Part shown: piece after piece, positions 1 through 8,800 of the stretch
How positions within the stretch are numbered: the first letter of the stretch is position 1
Layout: each line of letters starts with the position of its first letter
Assembly (NCBI GenBank): GCA_022360555.1
Contig: JAKSCQ010000262.1
Span: 1 to 33,846, forward strand
Length of the DNA stretch: 33,846 nt
Direction of reading: 5' to 3'
DNA from: Pseudomonadales bacterium
GTDB lineage: Bacteria; Pseudomonadota; Gammaproteobacteria; Pseudomonadales; Alcanivoracaceae
The notes under the pieces: model-generated
The model's input: the letters and a program-made list of their open reading frames with translations, nothing else
Database searches by the model: none
Told to the model about the DNA's origin: nothing
Made by a program: the position numbers and the translations under genes

Positions 1-1767
1 AGCATCGCCATCCATACGAACAGACTGACAGCGAGCAAAACTAGTAACATCAAAGTTACCAGTTACCCCAACCGTCCCAGAAAGTGAGGTGAAGTTACTT
101 GAGCCTCCAAGTAGAATGTCTGTAGCGGATTGAATCTGTACACGATTAGCAGCCGAGTCAACCAAGTAGCCATTTGCTAATGTATTTTGCCCGAAAGCAA
201 TAAAGCCACTTCCAAATAAACCAGGTATACCAAGAATCTTACCTATTTGCAGATGCTCTACATTATTACCCCTGAACGAAACATTGCTAATAGTGGCCGC
301 TCCAGATCCATCAAATATAGCTTGAGGGGTAGCGGCATTGTTATCAAACCTAGCTTGCGCCGTAAATGTATTTGTATTAGAGAACGTCTGAGATGTACCA
401 AGCATAGCAAAGGTATCGCTTGCACTTATATTCGGTAAGGTTACCGTGGCATCGCCAGTCTGCGAGCCACTTCTATTTACCGTAACAACAGACTCAAGGT
501 TCGGGTTTCCAAGCCTAAGTGTGCTACTGTCAAATATAAATGCGCCCTCACTTATATAGTTTGTACCCGTCCATTCTTGCGGCGTGCCAAGCGTGCCAAA
601 GTCTATAGCTGCAAGCGTGTCGTCAGTTGTGATTGCTGGAAGATTAAGGGTTCTGTCGGCGGTAATAGCGGCTGTGGCTATAGTGTAACTAAACGTGGCG
701 GCAGGATTTGCGAGCGTAAGGCCATCGTCGGTAATGCGAGCAATCTCCCTAGCCACCCCCCCTCCATCAGGCTCTACTCTAAAACGTATATCGGTGGGCA
801 CAGAATCGGCGGCAACAGTGCCGTTAACAACAAACTCTATTAAAGCTCCGAAAGTATAGTCCGTACCATCATAGCCAAGAGCAGATAAACTTGCTAGTGT
901 GTCGCCATTCAAAACAGCAGTAGGTGATGAATGGGTACCGCGCGACTTGGCAAGAGTAATTGCAGCGGGTAGATTAGCACTGTCTGCGTGCCTGTTGGCC
1001 AGATAACAGAAGTTCTCACCAGTAGAATTTGTATGTGCCGCAAAGTGCACTTCATAGGTAAAGCCATCAACAACAATCTCGCTGTCAAAGAAGTCACCCG
1101 CACCAACAGAGCCTGGCACATATATATCATTAGCAGCTACAAACTTTTGTTGACTCTCATCCCACGCAATAGTTTGCTTATCGACAATACCCGTAATATC
1201 TATGCGAGGATTACGACGGATAGCCGTACTTACACCACCACCAGAAACATCAGCAAGCTTGCGCTCTAACTCTTCGTGGATCTCACGCTTAGCCTTATTA
1301 ACAAGAAACTCAACATCTTCTCTGTTAATATACTCAGATATGTCAGGGATAAGAGCCTCAACCCTTATAGCCTCGCCGGCAATCTCCTCTTGGACTTGCT
1401 CTATAGCCTGCCTTAAAGCCTCGCTCAGAAGCTCATTTGCCTGCTTAATCTCACCAATGCCGTTAGACTGGGAAGTCTCAACCATATCAATACGAGATTG
1501 CAATAGCTCAACAACGCTATTAACAGCATCAGCCCTGGCAAACGCTTTTAAATCATCAGCATTAGCCTTCAACAACAAGAAGTCATCAACCTCTTGCTGG
1601 GTATACTTATCCCTATCTTGCTCAGGAAACTCTATACTAGATATCTCTCGATCAACAATATCAAGGATATGGCGCACAAGGTCGTGCACAAAGAATGAGC
1701 TTTTACCTAACGGTGTTTCGCCCTCAACCCGTATAGGCGTGCCCCTGCTAAACTTACGCGCAGACAC
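1..1767 (-). CDS. Second tail fibre/spike protein, N-terminal 589 codons (cut by window start)
   Basis: This open frame of 589 codons runs off the window without a stop. The start is a GTG at 1767, just after the stop of the preceding Lys-rich gene; the only nearby ATG (1769) is in another frame and soon stops. Residues about 1-30 could be a virion-binding tip. Residues about 50-180 are charged, heptad-like and probably coiled coil. From about residue 210 the protein is Gly/Ser/Thr/Asn-rich with short beta-type repeats, as in trimeric fibre shafts. The missing C-terminus lies at 33679-33846 in the same frame, giving roughly 642 residues once joined. It is probably the adhesin that decides host range. 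The fibre role is inferred from composition, size and position after the lysis genes; I recognise no enzymatic domain. Confidence 0.75.
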   Translation of the reverse strand, partial: MSARKFSRGTPIRVEGETPLGKSSFFVHDLVRHILDIVDREISSIEFPEQDRDKYTQQEVDDFLLLKANADDLKAFARADAVNSVVELLQSRIDMVETSQSNGIGEIKQANELLSEALRQAIEQVQEEIAGEAIRVEALIPDISEYINREDVEFLVNKAKREIHEELERKLADVSGGGVSTAIRRNPRIDITGIVDKQTIAWDESQQKFVAANDIYVPGSVGAGDFFDSEIVVDGFTYEVHFAAHTNSTGENFCYLANRHADSANLPAAITLAKSRGTHSSPTAVLNGDTLASLSALGYDGTDYTFGALIEFVVNGTVAADSVPTDIRFRVEPDGGGVAREIARITDDGLTLANPAATFSYTIATAAITADRTLNLPAITTDDTLAAIDFGTLGTPQEWTGTNYISEGAFIFDSSTLRLGNPNLESVVTVNRSGSQTGDATVTLPNISASDTFAMLGTSQTFSNTNTFTAQARFDNNAATPQAIFDGSGAATISNVSFRGNNVEHLQIGKILGIPGLFGSGFIAFGQNTLANGYLVDSAANRVQIQSATDILLGGSSNFTSLSGTVGVTGNFDVTSFARCQSVRMDGDA

Positions 1768-1769
1768 AT

Positions 1770-1943
1770 TTATTTCTTCTTGGTGGTAGTTTTCTTCTTG
1801 GCTACTGGCTTCTTAGCTGGCTTTTCTTCAGCCGCAGGTGCAACCTCAGCAATAGCTTGCTTCTTAGTGAAAACAACACGCGGACGCTTATCACGTGTAG
1901 TGCGTACTTTTAAAACACCAGAATACTCTTTTTGACTAGTCAT
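1770..1943 (-). CDS. Small Lys/Ala-rich protein, unknown
   Basis: A protein of about 57 residues starting MTSQKEYSG, with a C-terminal tail of Lys/Thr/Pro/Ala repeats (AAEEKPAKKP then KKKTTTKKK). I chose the ATG at 1943 because GAGGT lies four bases upstream. An alternative ATG at 1988 would overlap the previous stop as ATGA, like the neighbouring genes, and would add 15 residues. The tail resembles nucleic-acid-binding or histone-H1-like tails, but composition alone proves nothing. It sits between the lysis cassette and the second fibre gene, whose GTG start begins immediately after its stop, so the two are probably translationally coupled. Function unknown. Confidence 0.6.
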   Translation of the reverse strand: MTSQKEYSGVLKVRTTRDKRPRVVFTKKQAIAEVAPAAEEKPAKKPVAKKKTTTKKK

Positions 1944-1984
1944 CTCGACCTCTTCGGTTTGATCCTCGTACAATATACACCAAA

Positions 1985-2188
1985 TCATTTCTTACCGCAA
2001 CGGCTATGAAATATAGCATTATGCTCTTTTATCTTTTCTTGCAGCATGCCTACAGCCTTGTCATCCCTATATCTCTCGAGGGCATAGGGGTTTAAGCTCT
2101 GATATATACCGCACTCAGCAGCATTCATTATCCTAGGCTTGCAGGCAAACATTGTTAGCGCCATAAGCACAAGACATATCAATCTCAT
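1985..2188 (-). CDS. Small exported lipoprotein-like protein (candidate outer-membrane spanin)
   Basis: A 67-residue protein with an N-terminal hydrophobic signal (about residues 3-15) ending TMFAC, so Cys16 could be lipidated, although Met at -3 makes the lipobox imperfect. The mature part is short, charged and carries two more Cys (26 and 64), which could form a disulfide. The ATG overlaps the endolysin stop by four bases (ATGA), so it is translated with the lysis genes. A small lipoprotein directly after an endolysin suggests an o-spanin, which bridges to an inner-membrane partner to disrupt the outer membrane. It lacks the Pro-rich linker of Rz1 proteins, so the spanin call is weak; an exported protein with another role is equally possible. 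Confidence 0.65.
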   Translation of the reverse strand: MRLICLVLMALTMFACKPRIMNAAECGIYQSLNPYALERYRDDKAVGMLQEKIKEHNAIFHSRCGKK

Positions 2189-2718
2189 AAATCACTACCC
2201 TGTTTGTAAAGTTCACTCTCAGCTTTTCTCCTTAATACGAGACCCCGCAACTTCCTGCCGCCAGCAAACACCCAACGCCTAAACTCACCTATAGCAGCCT
2301 CATCGTCACCCTCATTAACCCTTCTTAGCAGCGTCGACCCCTCCAGGTTTCCATGCCCCAGATTAAACGTAAAGCTCACCAGCGCGTCAAACTGCAATTG
2401 AGATACGCCCGTATAGGCAAGAAGACTTACACTCCTCTCCGCGCTAGCTAGGTCTTTTTCGAGCAGCCCCTCTGCCTGGGTAAAGCTAAGCGGCTCATCA
2501 AACTCTTCCCCATCACGTATTAAATGACCATAACCAATAGTGGGGTGGCCCGCTGCATCAATGTAAGTAACCGGGCTAAACCCCTCAAAGTGCTTAACAA
2601 TAGTCTTACCAGCAAAGCTAGTGGTGCAATTTTCACACACCGCCTTGTCTGGTAGATTAAGCGTTAGAAAAGCTCCAAATCCAATGGCAACAGTGACAAT
2701 AGGGACAATAGCTACCAT
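2185..2718 (-). CDS. SAR endolysin, glycoside hydrolase 24 (T4/P21-type lysozyme)
   Basis: A 177-residue muramidase that cleaves the glycan strands of peptidoglycan. The catalytic triad E-x8-D-x5-T is visible: Glu45 in KHFEGFSP, Asp54 in YIDAAG and Thr60 in HPTIGYGH. Downstream FNLGHGNLEGSTLL and the C-terminal RRWVFAGGRKLRGL segment are typical of the family. Residues 1-25 form a weakly hydrophobic, Gly/Ala-containing segment with no clear cleavage site, as in signal-anchor-release (SAR) endolysins such as P21 R. Cys28 and Cys31 follow this segment (CENC) and might take part in disulfide control. A very strong ribosome site (AGGAGG) lies five bases upstream inside the end of the preceding gene. 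Activation would depend on membrane depolarisation by a holin, probably one of the small membrane genes upstream. Confidence 0.92.
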   Translation of the reverse strand: MVAIVPIVTVAIGFGAFLTLNLPDKAVCENCTTSFAGKTIVKHFEGFSPVTYIDAAGHPTIGYGHLIRDGEEFDEPLSFTQAEGLLEKDLASAERSVSLLAYTGVSQLQFDALVSFTFNLGHGNLEGSTLLRRVNEGDDEAAIGEFRRWVFAGGRKLRGLVLRRKAESELYKQGSDL

Positions 2719-2720
2719 AG

Positions 2721-3182
2721 TTACCTCCTGTTAAACATGCCGCCCACCAGGAAGTAAGCATTTACCGCACCCATTTGCGCAAACAGGGCGGGGATAATTA
2801 CGATGCCATTGAACTTGCTCCAAGTAATTTCCTTGGGGCTTTCAATCTCAAATAGACCAAATAGAATAGAAACGGTAGTAGGCTCATTCTGCTGCCCATA
2901 CCATATGACGGTATCGGGGTCATTGTAACCTATCCAGAGCAGAGCAAGCATTACTACCTGCGGAACCATAGCTAATATAAACCTAGTAGCATTGCCCCAG
3001 AAATTATTGGTTCGCCTAGCAAGGGCATCAAGAGCCTTGACATTTACACGGGATCTCTCAGCGAGCATCATACTCTTTTGCTGGTCAGCCTCCTGCTTTC
3101 TATCCCACAGCTTAATGAATATAGTTAGAACGGCGGTTACAATAGAACCACCACCAAACGCCGTAACAGCAGCTTCAAGCAT
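2721..3182 (-). CDS. Membrane protein in lysis cassette (holin-type candidate)
   Basis: A 153-residue protein with about three hydrophobic segments: near residues 8-25, 66-85 and 125-145. The first is followed by a charged stretch (DRKQEADQQKS). It lies directly upstream of the endolysin, and its last codons contain the endolysin ribosome site. Small multi-pass proteins in this position are often holins or holin regulators, but I see no family signature, and four candidate membrane proteins lie side by side here. It also resembles uncharacterised phage inner-membrane proteins found next to lysozymes. The role is inferred from position only. Confidence 0.7.
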   Translation of the reverse strand: MLEAAVTAFGGGSIVTAVLTIFIKLWDRKQEADQQKSMMLAERSRVNVKALDALARRTNNFWGNATRFILAMVPQVVMLALLWIGYNDPDTVIWYGQQNEPTTVSILFGLFEIESPKEITWSKFNGIVIIPALFAQMGAVNAYFLVGGMFNRR

Positions 3183-3188
3183 AACACC

Positions 3189-3401
3189 CTACCCCTTGAG
3201 CAACTTTTCCTTTCGCCGCTCTTGCTCTATGCGGTTGACCAACAGGGTATACACCCCGTAGAAAAATGCGCCAACTCCCGCTAACGTTATAATATGCTGC
3301 TGAAAGAAAACAATTACCAAGCCAGCAACAATCCAGAATGCACCACCAACCGTTTCAAAGTTAGCAAAGCGCTCCTGTATATCTTTTATAATCTTGTTCA
3401 T
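3189..3401 (-). CDS. Small two-helix membrane protein (holin candidate)
   Basis: A 70-residue protein with two adjacent transmembrane helices (about residues 18-35 and 38-55), a charged N-terminus and a strongly basic C-terminus (RIEQERRKEKLLKG). That layout matches class II holins, which have two membrane spans and a Lys/Arg tail. Its ATG overlaps the upstream stop by four bases (ATGA). Of the membrane proteins in this cassette it is the best match to a canonical holin, the protein that permeabilises or depolarises the inner membrane and so activates a SAR endolysin. No experimentally known homologue is recognised. Confidence 0.7.
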   Translation of the reverse strand: MNKIIKDIQERFANFETVGGAFWIVAGLVIVFFQQHIITLAGVGAFFYGVYTLLVNRIEQERRKEKLLKG

Positions 3402-3739
3402 TTCACCCCCGCATCAAGCCACAAGTAAAAAGCACTAGAGCCTGCAAGAAGACCCATGCCACTCAATATCCAGCTAAACTTTGTAAATGTATTAATACTC
3501 TTGGCAAGATCCTGAACAGCAGACCTGATATCACTAAGACTCTCATCAAGGTGATCGATATCCTTGCGGTGCAAATTCATCTGATTTGCTAGGTAATGCT
3601 TAGCATCTCTCACGGCGTCCATTTCCTTATCCAGTATTTCCACTTTCGTTTGAAGTTGTGTATTTTCACGCACAATGCCAAGAATTGTCTTATTCATCTC
3701 CTGAAAGCGAGCATCTATTGCACTAAATTCTTCATTCAT
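3398..3739 (-). CDS. Coiled-coil protein with C-terminal membrane anchor (XhlA-like)
   Basis: A 113-residue protein. The start at 3739 is chosen because its ATG overlaps the previous stop as ATGA; a longer frame upstream would lie inside that gene. Residues about 10-85 are charged and heptad-like, and residues about 90-108 form one hydrophobic helix before a short tail. Cytoplasmic coiled coil plus a C-terminal anchor is the layout of XhlA-type haemolysin/holin-associated proteins, but the sequence match is only at that level. The topology is opposite to typical i-spanins, which carry an N-terminal anchor. It is translated between two other membrane proteins and is probably part of lysis control. 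Confidence 0.65.
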   Translation of the reverse strand: MNEEFSAIDARFQEMNKTILGIVRENTQLQTKVEILDKEMDAVRDAKHYLANQMNLHRKDIDHLDESLSDIRSAVQDLAKSINTFTKFSWILSGMGLLAGSSAFYLWLDAGVK

Positions 3740-4260
3740 AATACTACCGCAATTAACCACAAAGTTGAACGAAAAATTCCCATAGACCATTCAGCTGGAG
3801 CCGTATCTACACCAAACAGATCCCTACTGAAATAATAAATATAACCCTGCAGCCCCATAAGAAGGCCAAGGGGAGCAATCCACGGGACACCAAGGAGGAA
3901 GGAAAGGGCGATAAAAGCAGGGAGGTCATACAGGCCGCGCAGGCCGCCCCACACAATGCCATAAGCGCGATACTGGGACACACGGTCAATAGGAACAAAG
4001 AGCCAGTCAGCAATCTTAGTTACCCACTTCTTCTTATTTCTATTGCGATAATGCCTTGCCTGACCATGCATAGCCAGGAATTGCTCCCCCCAACCATCAT
4101 AACGCCATATGGCAAAGGAGATACCTGCGAGGATGGCTAATTGCCAGTTCTGCGCCCACAGAAATGCCTCGCAAGCAATGACAAGAGGCATAAGGGATCT
4201 TTCATACTTAACCTTACCAACACCAACAAGGCGTGTGGCAATAGCTTGAGTAACTATCAT
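3736..4260 (-). CDS. Multi-pass membrane protein, unknown
   Basis: A 174-residue protein with hydrophobic segments near residues 25-40, 45-62, 115-140 and 155-174. The start at 4260 is chosen because its ATG overlaps the upstream stop as ATGA; an alternative TTG at 4290 would add ten residues. Aromatic and charged patches occur between the membrane segments (WRYDGWGEQFL and WGGLRGLYDLP). I do not recognise a characterised family. It opens the run of small membrane proteins before the endolysin, so a role in lysis timing or in altering the host envelope is possible but unproven. Confidence 0.65.
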   Translation of the reverse strand: MIVTQAIATRLVGVGKVKYERSLMPLVIACEAFLWAQNWQLAILAGISFAIWRYDGWGEQFLAMHGQARHYRNRNKKKWVTKIADWLFVPIDRVSQYRAYGIVWGGLRGLYDLPAFIALSFLLGVPWIAPLGLLMGLQGYIYYFSRDLFGVDTAPAEWSMGIFRSTLWLIAVVL

Positions 4261-4445
4261 AGGCCCATAGCGCTTTGATGCGCCTCCCAAGCGGTTAAAA
4301 CCTCAGTCGTCCATATAGCAGACGTATCAAGGCCAAGCTCTGCTGCACGTGCCGCGTCGCCAGGGGCTAGGCTCTCACGGTGATAAACACCATTATTGGT
4401 AGTTCTAATTTCAATTTGCCCCATGCTTTGTACGAATATTTCCAT
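4257..4445 (-). CDS. Small protein after first fibre, unknown
   Basis: A 62-residue soluble protein beginning MEIFVQSMGQIEIRTTN. It starts three bases after the stop of the first fibre gene and ends in a four-base overlap with the next gene. The C-terminal half is rich in Ala, Glu and Trp (TEVLTAWEAHQSA) and likely helical. Position directly after a fibre gene suggests a fibre chaperone or tip accessory protein, but there is no recognisable tail-fibre-assembly motif. Confidence 0.55.
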   Translation of the reverse strand: MEIFVQSMGQIEIRTTNNGVYHRESLAPGDAARAAELGLDTSAIWTTEVLTAWEAHQSAMGL

Positions 4446-4448
4446 AAT

Positions 4449-5792
4449 CTATGCACTTATGTATGTGAATGAACCGCGAATAAATGTTGATGCCCCACTA
4501 AACTGACCGGCAGTAATTTGCTTCTCTCCAACCGCATCACCTGTTTCCGCCAGCGTAATAACCGTTTGAGCGCTACCACCCTGCATCTTCATGTCAGAAT
4601 AACCGGCAGTTAAGTTAGTGTTGGTAAAGTGCAACTGACCACCGCCGAAGAACATATTAGAAGAAGTCTGCATTGTGAATGGAATACCCGAGATAAACGC
4701 ACCGTTTGTCGTTGTTCCTGTGGGTGCGCCCGCAAGCTCTATTCGGAACTGAATAAATACAAGGTTGCCCACCTTAATATAGTCACCAACCTGCCCAGTC
4801 GTAGGGTCATATGTAAACGATGCACCCGTAGAGGTTAGTGCAGGTGTCCACGTTCCCGTCTCAATAAAATCACTTTGGAGAGCTGTGGATAAGTTAAGCT
4901 TAGTAATCTTTCTGTTATTATCAGAATCACTATTATCAGCTACCAGAAATTGATCTGCGTCTTGCAGGGTGGTAATAGCCACATGCTCATTAACAAGCGT
5001 GTCGCTAATTTTAGGCTCAGTAATAGCGTTGTTAGCAACCTTAACCGTCGTTACAGAGCCATCTGCTGGTGTTGTTGTCGCGGCGGATTGAACCTGGTTA
5101 ACCACCTCCACATTATTCGTTCCAGATCCAGGAGCTACCGTAAAGCTAATAACATTGCCTGTCGCAGTAAAGTCCGTACCTGGAAGCTGATAAGCACCAC
5201 CCACATGCACAAGAAGTGCGTTCTGAGTGATTACGGTCGAAGAGAGTGTAAAGTCCGTCTGGCTTCCAGTGCCATCAAACGTATCAATAGTATAGTTACC
5301 CACCACAGTAGAATCTACCAAGCTGGTATATGTCAATCCGGTCTCGCCAGAGTTAACAACAACAGCGCGCCCAGAGTTACCAACAGGGTCTTCAATAGTG
5401 TAATTTGTAGTGCCAGAAGATTCAGGAAGAGTAACTGCGCGGTCTAGCGTCTCTTGTAATTGCTGGTCACGAATAACAGAGCGATCTAGCCCCTCTTCAT
5501 GTGCAGCGCTAGGGAAGTTGTCGCCCTCTTCGTAGTCAATGTCTTGAGTAAATGGCTCATTACGTAAAAGAACAACACTAATCCCGCTAGCAGGAGCGGT
5601 AAGAAAAGTAACAGTGCCACCATTATCATTACCAACACCAGAAACAGTATAGTGCGTAGTAATTGTCTGAAGTACTCCGTTAGAGTAAACTGCAATGTCA
5701 TTCTCCGAGAATATCTTAAAGCTGTATGTGAACGACACATTGGAGCCGTTTCCGGTGTATGCATTCCTATTTGTACTAGATCCAATGGTCAT
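4449..5792 (-). CDS. Tail fibre with T7 gp17-like N-terminal domain
   Basis: A 447-residue protein. Its N-terminus matches the pattern of the T7 tail-fibre attachment domain: YTGNGSNVSFTYSFKIFSEN, then VYSNGVLQ, APASGISVVLLRNEP, and a helical REQ-like stretch (DRSVIRDQQLQETLDRAV) at about residues 103-120. That domain (about 1-150) anchors fibres to the tail. Two later blocks resemble the same fold again (FDGTGSQTDFTLSSTVITQN near 170), suggesting an internal duplication. The C-terminal third is Gly/Thr-rich and beta-type. A good ribosome site (CGGAG) precedes the ATG, and a sigma-70-like promoter overlaps the end of the upstream gene. It is probably an adaptor or short fibre that carries the second fibre. 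Confidence 0.85.
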   Translation of the reverse strand: MTIGSSTNRNAYTGNGSNVSFTYSFKIFSENDIAVYSNGVLQTITTHYTVSGVGNDNGGTVTFLTAPASGISVVLLRNEPFTQDIDYEEGDNFPSAAHEEGLDRSVIRDQQLQETLDRAVTLPESSGTTNYTIEDPVGNSGRAVVVNSGETGLTYTSLVDSTVVGNYTIDTFDGTGSQTDFTLSSTVITQNALLVHVGGAYQLPGTDFTATGNVISFTVAPGSGTNNVEVVNQVQSAATTTPADGSVTTVKVANNAITEPKISDTLVNEHVAITTLQDADQFLVADNSDSDNNRKITKLNLSTALQSDFIETGTWTPALTSTGASFTYDPTTGQVGDYIKVGNLVFIQFRIELAGAPTGTTTNGAFISGIPFTMQTSSNMFFGGGQLHFTNTNLTAGYSDMKMQGGSAQTVITLAETGDAVGEKQITAGQFSGASTFIRGSFTYISA

Positions 5793-5807
5793 ATCTTGTT
5801 TCTCCGT

Positions 5808-5843
5808 GGGTTAGATCATACTATATTTTGTGTTAATAGCCAA
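5808..5843 (-). promoter_or_regulatory. Sigma-70-like promoter for fibre and lysis genes
   Basis: On the minus strand TTGGCT (5843-5838) and TATGAT (5820-5815) are separated by exactly 17 bases; the expected start is near 5808, about 15 bases before the fibre ATG. The -35 matches 4 of 6 and the -10 matches 5 of 6 consensus positions. It overlaps the last codons of the gp16-like gene and would boost fibre and lysis transcription inside the long late operon. Confidence 0.5.
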
Positions 5844-8800
5844 AATGTTTTCTTGTGTCCGCATCAGCTGTCTGCATCAACCACCTGAGATAGAACAGAT
5901 TGTTGTAAGGCATAAGCTTGCGTAGGTTTCTTCTGTCAGAATCACTTAATTCTTCACTGCTTGCGACAGAATAAATACCCCTACCAACATTAGAAATCGT
6001 ACCGATAGTTGGGCCTAGCAAAGCCTCATCAAGGCTGCGAGAATAATAACGACTTGGAGCAGCGGCGCCAGATAGAGAGTGCAACCCAGGTATGCCAACC
6101 TTCTCAGCAACATTATTAACCTCCATGAATACGTTCAAGATGCCACTTCTATCCACACCCTGTGTGATTAGATTCTCCGGCGATAGGTCAGGTTCCTTAC
6201 CAGCCTCAAGCATCTTAATGACATAAGTCATGCTACCAAGGGCTACCATAGTGCTAATGCCCTGCAATACAGCAGCATCTCTACGCTGTAATGCCGTTAG
6301 GAATGTCTTATTCATTGTTGCAAAGATAAATGACTTAAACTGAAGCATAAGCTGACCAGCGGCGGTATTAGCTAACAAAGGAACATCACCAAGCTCTCTT
6401 TGTATTACCACACTCTCGACATCTTTTTTAAGCGCACCTCTAAATAGCTTTATAGCATCAGCGTCAGTCCAGTTCTGCGTATTGGCTTTAATAAAGCCGT
6501 CTTCAGCATTACGCGCATGCTTACCAACCTCAATAGAAAGCCTATCAATCTCATTCTTACCAAGACCTAGTGCAGATAGATATTCCTTCTCACGCTTTCC
6601 AATGTCCTCACCCTTCGCAATAGCGCGTACATTTTTCAGTATTCTACGCTGGGACATAAGACCCGCCATAGCTTCCATAGCGTTGTTCCAGTCAACAATG
6701 CCAGTAGCGCGGCTAAACACTTTAGTAGAGCTATCAATAAAGCGCTCAAAGTTATTTTGCCTTCCATACCTATGACCCAAATCAGCAAATGTCATAGCGC
6801 GAGAGTTAGTAAGATGCTGAATGGTAACGCCAGCAAATTTTAACTCCTCTAGCTCTTCAGGGCGTATACCCCGAATAATCTTTGGCAAACTCTTAGCAAA
6901 AGGCTTAAATCCATCACGGTAGAAGTTAAGGAAGCCATTATACGCAATCTGCTTACCAACATCAGGAATAGATGAAATAGCTACACCACCAAGCAAGCGA
7001 ATATAGTTAAACGCCAACGTGGTTCTGCCAAGCTGTGACCAGAAGTCATCTTTGCTGTACATGTTGCCTGGGTATGTGCCGCGTAGCAGTTGATACACCC
7101 CCTCAACATCCTTGATATCTCTATCAAATTGCTTACGCGCCTTTGTCGCCGCGTCTCCCGTAAGATCTGCCGTCTGCTCCTTAAACTCACGAGTAATAGG
7201 CTTGATAATCTCCGCAAGCTCCAATGTGCCAAATTTATTCATTAGCTCAACATCAGTGCCCATAGTTCTAGCATAACGCTCAGCAACAATACTCGCATCG
7301 TTAATTAGAAAACGCTCCACATTCTCATCGGGAATAAGAAACTTTTGCCCCTTGAGCACACCGCGCTCAGCAATATCAAACTTGAACTCAGGACTTACCT
7401 TATCTAAACCAAGGATGTTATCAGTTATCTGACCCACCACCTCATCAGTGTAGTCATCAACACCCATCTCATTGATAATTTCTAGCTCATCTTCCTGCTT
7501 AGCATTTATTCTTGCAAGCTTCGTGCGAAGCCTTTCCTGCCTAGCCGTGCTTTGCTTAGAGCTAAGCTCAACAACCTTTTCACGGAACTCCTTCAAGCGA
7601 GGCTCAGTAAGTAGAATCTGGCCACGCGCATAATCTTTTGGCTTAATGCCAAGCTGATTAATAGTATCTTCCACATCCTTGAAGTAATAGAAATCATTTA
7701 AGGCATCTTCATCGCCGATACGAACACGCTCACCAAGGCCGCGAAGCTCATCGTCAATAGCCTCAACAAGCTCATCAACAGTAGGGCGCTCCGCATTAGC
7801 AGGGAAGTAACCGCGCTCCCACATATCAACAGCGATATCATCAAGATCCCTACCGCCCTCTATGCGCTCATTAGTAAGCCTGCGACGGTTAGCCTTGTTC
7901 CACTCGGTAACATCATCTGTTTGCCTGCCAATAACGCGAGTCCAATCATCTATGTCAATGCCGCCGCCTTCGGCAATGGCTTTCAACATCGTCTTTGGCT
8001 TTCTTGGCTTACCCTCTGCTAGTATCTCTAAACTAGCCTTAATATCGTCAACAGTAAGACCCAGCTGGCCACCCTCTATTTCGGCTTGCTCTTGCAGGAA
8101 TGAAGCCTTGCGGAATTTATTAACCTCAAGACTATCAATCTCAGACTGGATGTTGCTGCGAATGCGCTCATACTTTGCGTTAGTACGACCAACACTTTCT
8201 TCAACCTGGCCGCGCACCCAATCACGCACAGTGGCATCAAACTCATTTCTGTTCTCAACAATCTTCTCAGTATCAAACATGCGGCTAAAGTAACTCTCTG
8301 CCGTCTTCCTGTTTGGTAGCTCCTTCCATATACCCGCACGAACAGCCTCGTCACCCATGCGATCAAACATCTTGCGGTACTCTTTCGCAGACTTGGAAAT
8401 AAATTCATTAGGGTGCTCACCGTTACGACGCACAGCCTTGCCCACCTCATCCATAAAAGACGACTCAGGAACAGTGCGACCCATCTTCTTGCGCACCTTA
8501 TTAAGAACATCACTTTGTGTTAACGGCATAGAAGGAAGGCCGCGCTTAGCAGAATCCTGCTTATACTTCTTATAAAAGTCTGTAGCCTTTTGCTGTGTGC
8601 GTAAATAATCAGCCGTATATAGCTCCCTTAGCTGCTCAACAGATTGCTCGGTAGCCTCAAAGTTAGCATTCTTAGACACCTGCAGTGGGTTGTTAATTAG
8701 CTTCTGCATAATAATTCGGCTTTGCAGATATGGGCTTTGCAGCGCACGAAGCAATGGCGTCACCTTACCCAAAACCTTTTCCATCTTTGCCGCATCTTTA

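Noticed and set aside
1202-1789. A 195-codon plus-strand frame
   Set aside because: It lies antisense to the second fibre gene, has Ser/Leu/Arg-biased composition typical of a mirror frame and no good ribosome site.
4950-5447. A 165-codon plus-strand frame
   Set aside because: Antisense to the first fibre; Arg/Ser/Cys-rich noise.
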